Source: DAOTYH01 sp034435015
Lineage (GTDB): Bacteria; Chloroflexota; Anaerolineae; Aggregatilineales; UBA3940
DNA: 64,000 nt
Assembly (NCBI GenBank): GCA_034435015.1
Contig: DAOTYH010000007.1
Span: 23,565 to 87,564, forward strand
Direction: 5' to 3'
Part shown: piece after piece, positions 63,550-64,000 of the stretch
Layout of the letters: each line of letters opens with the position of its first letter
Numbering within the stretch: the first letter of the stretch is position 1
The notes under the pieces: generated by a model
The model's input: the letters and a program-made list of their open reading frames with translations, nothing else
Told to the model about the DNA's origin: nothing
Databases searched by the model: none
Translations under genes and position numbers: made by a program

Positions 63550-63599
63550 AGGAGAGTACACTTGCGTTCTGCCCCTGCTCACCGGAGGAGGTGACTCAG

Positions 63600-64000
63600 A
63601 TGCAAATACTGGGCGTGGACATCGGAGGGACGGGGATCAAAGGGGCACCGATAGACACCGACACGGGCGCTTTGCTGGCTGAGCGCCACCGCATCCCCAC
63701 ACCGGAAGGGGCCAAGCCAAAAGATGTTGCCGCAACAGTAGCCGACCTGGCCCGTCATTTTGACTGGCATGGCCCCATTGGAGTCGGCTTCCCGGCGGCA
63801 ATACGGAACGGCGTAGCGCTGACAGCGGCCAACATCCACAAAAGCTGGATCGGCACAAATGTCGCGGAGTTGTTCTCTGGAGCTGCCGGCTGTCCGGTGC
63901 GGGTGATCAACGATGCTGATGCGGCTGGTCTGGCCGAGATGACCTTCGGTGCAGGCAAGGGGCGGATGGGCGTAGTCCTGCTCGTCACCATCGGGACCGG
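63600..64000 (+). CDS. ppgK: Polyphosphate-glucokinase-like ROK kinase (partial, cut by window end)
   Basis: Open from ATG 63600 to the window end (133 codons). ggaggagg lies just upstream. The N-terminal phosphate loop is GVDIGGTGIKGAP; VGFPAAIRNG, IHKSWIGTNV and the catalytic INDADAAGLAE region follow, then LLVTIGTG at the edge. The KGAP version of the loop and the IGTN segment fit strictly or partly polyphosphate-dependent glucokinases (PpgK) better than ATP-only ROK kinases. The 3' part, with the metal and glucose ligands, is outside the window. Confidence 0.85.
   Translation, partial: MQILGVDIGGTGIKGAPIDTDTGALLAERHRIPTPEGAKPKDVAATVADLARHFDWHGPIGVGFPAAIRNGVALTAANIHKSWIGTNVAELFSGAAGCPVRVINDADAAGLAEMTFGAGKGRMGVVLLVTIGT

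Noticed and set aside
1..64000. CRISPR array or antiphage defence island
   Set aside because: No regularly spaced direct repeats and no Cas, restriction-modification, toxin-antitoxin or other defence genes were seen.

Overview
The window looks like a chromosomal segment of a free-living bacterium, most probably a member of the Chloroflexota (Anaerolineae-like). This is an inference from gene families, not a database result. Pointers are a large multi-GAF SpoIIE-type phosphatase, large GT-C membrane glycosyltransferases with exported beta-rich tails, a membrane protein of the type usually labelled baseplate-J-like between alaS and ruvX, a polyphosphate-glucokinase-like ROK kinase, an S9 peptidase and an ArsA/Get3-type ATPase. 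Genes are closely packed with many ATGA/GTGA overlaps, and several good sigma70-type promoters and intrinsic terminators are readable by eye. There is no CRISPR array, prophage or plasmid module.

Layout. 0-11 kb: fabF-fabH (fatty acid elongation), convergent tyrS, then alaS, a baseplate-J-like membrane protein, ruvX, mltG and a lipoprotein binding protein in one direction (alaS-ruvX-mltG order is also known in Firmicutes). 11-21 kb: pncB with an NrtR-like Nudix regulator (NAD salvage), a membrane-anchored DsbA-like protein, an ICMT-like membrane protein, thioredoxin, pyrimidine-nucleoside phosphorylase, a degenerate acyltransferase, a radical SAM protein and a Zn/Cd-type P1B ATPase. 21-46 kb: a long surface-polysaccharide locus. 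It starts with mtnA translationally coupled to a CDP-glucose branch (rfbF, rfbG), two small unknown paralogues and a 766-residue fusion of a short-chain dehydrogenase with an RfbH/E1-type 3-dehydrase. It continues with a dolichyl-phosphate-mannose-synthase-like GT2, a PfkB kinase, a GNAT protein, S-adenosylhomocysteinase, a GDP-rhamnose branch (rmd, gmd, hexose phosphomutase), tatD, a GT2, a GT4, two tandem GT-C enzymes, a YfhO-like protein and an O-antigen-ligase-like protein whose 3' end overlaps a tRNA-Pro(GGG) gene.

46-64 kb: an SCP2 protein, a cell-wall-type serine hydrolase, the five-GAF phosphatase, an internally deleted insertion sequence directly upstream of it, comM, an unknown exported protein, an N-terminally truncated third GT-C paralogue, an ArsA/Get3 ATPase, a histone-deacetylase-family amidohydrolase, an NAD-dependent epimerase, a thioredoxin-fold protein, an S9 peptidase and the start of a polyphosphate-glucokinase-like gene cut by the window edge. 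This last part is visibly GC-richer than the sugar locus.

How it fits together. The sugar locus can make a CDP-3,6-dideoxyhexose (RfbF, RfbG, E1-SDR fusion; the E3-type reductase is not in the window) and a GDP-6-deoxyhexose such as GDP-D-rhamnose. Soluble GT2/GT4 enzymes would use nucleotide sugars, the DPM1-like GT2 would charge a polyprenyl phosphate, the GT-C proteins would use that lipid sugar on the outer face, and the O-antigen-ligase-like protein would transfer or polymerise the glycan. MtnA, AhcY and an adenosine-kinase-like PfkB protein form a scattered S-adenosylmethionine by-product salvage set inside the same locus. The least explained part is the pair of small paralogous proteins at 23977-24827.
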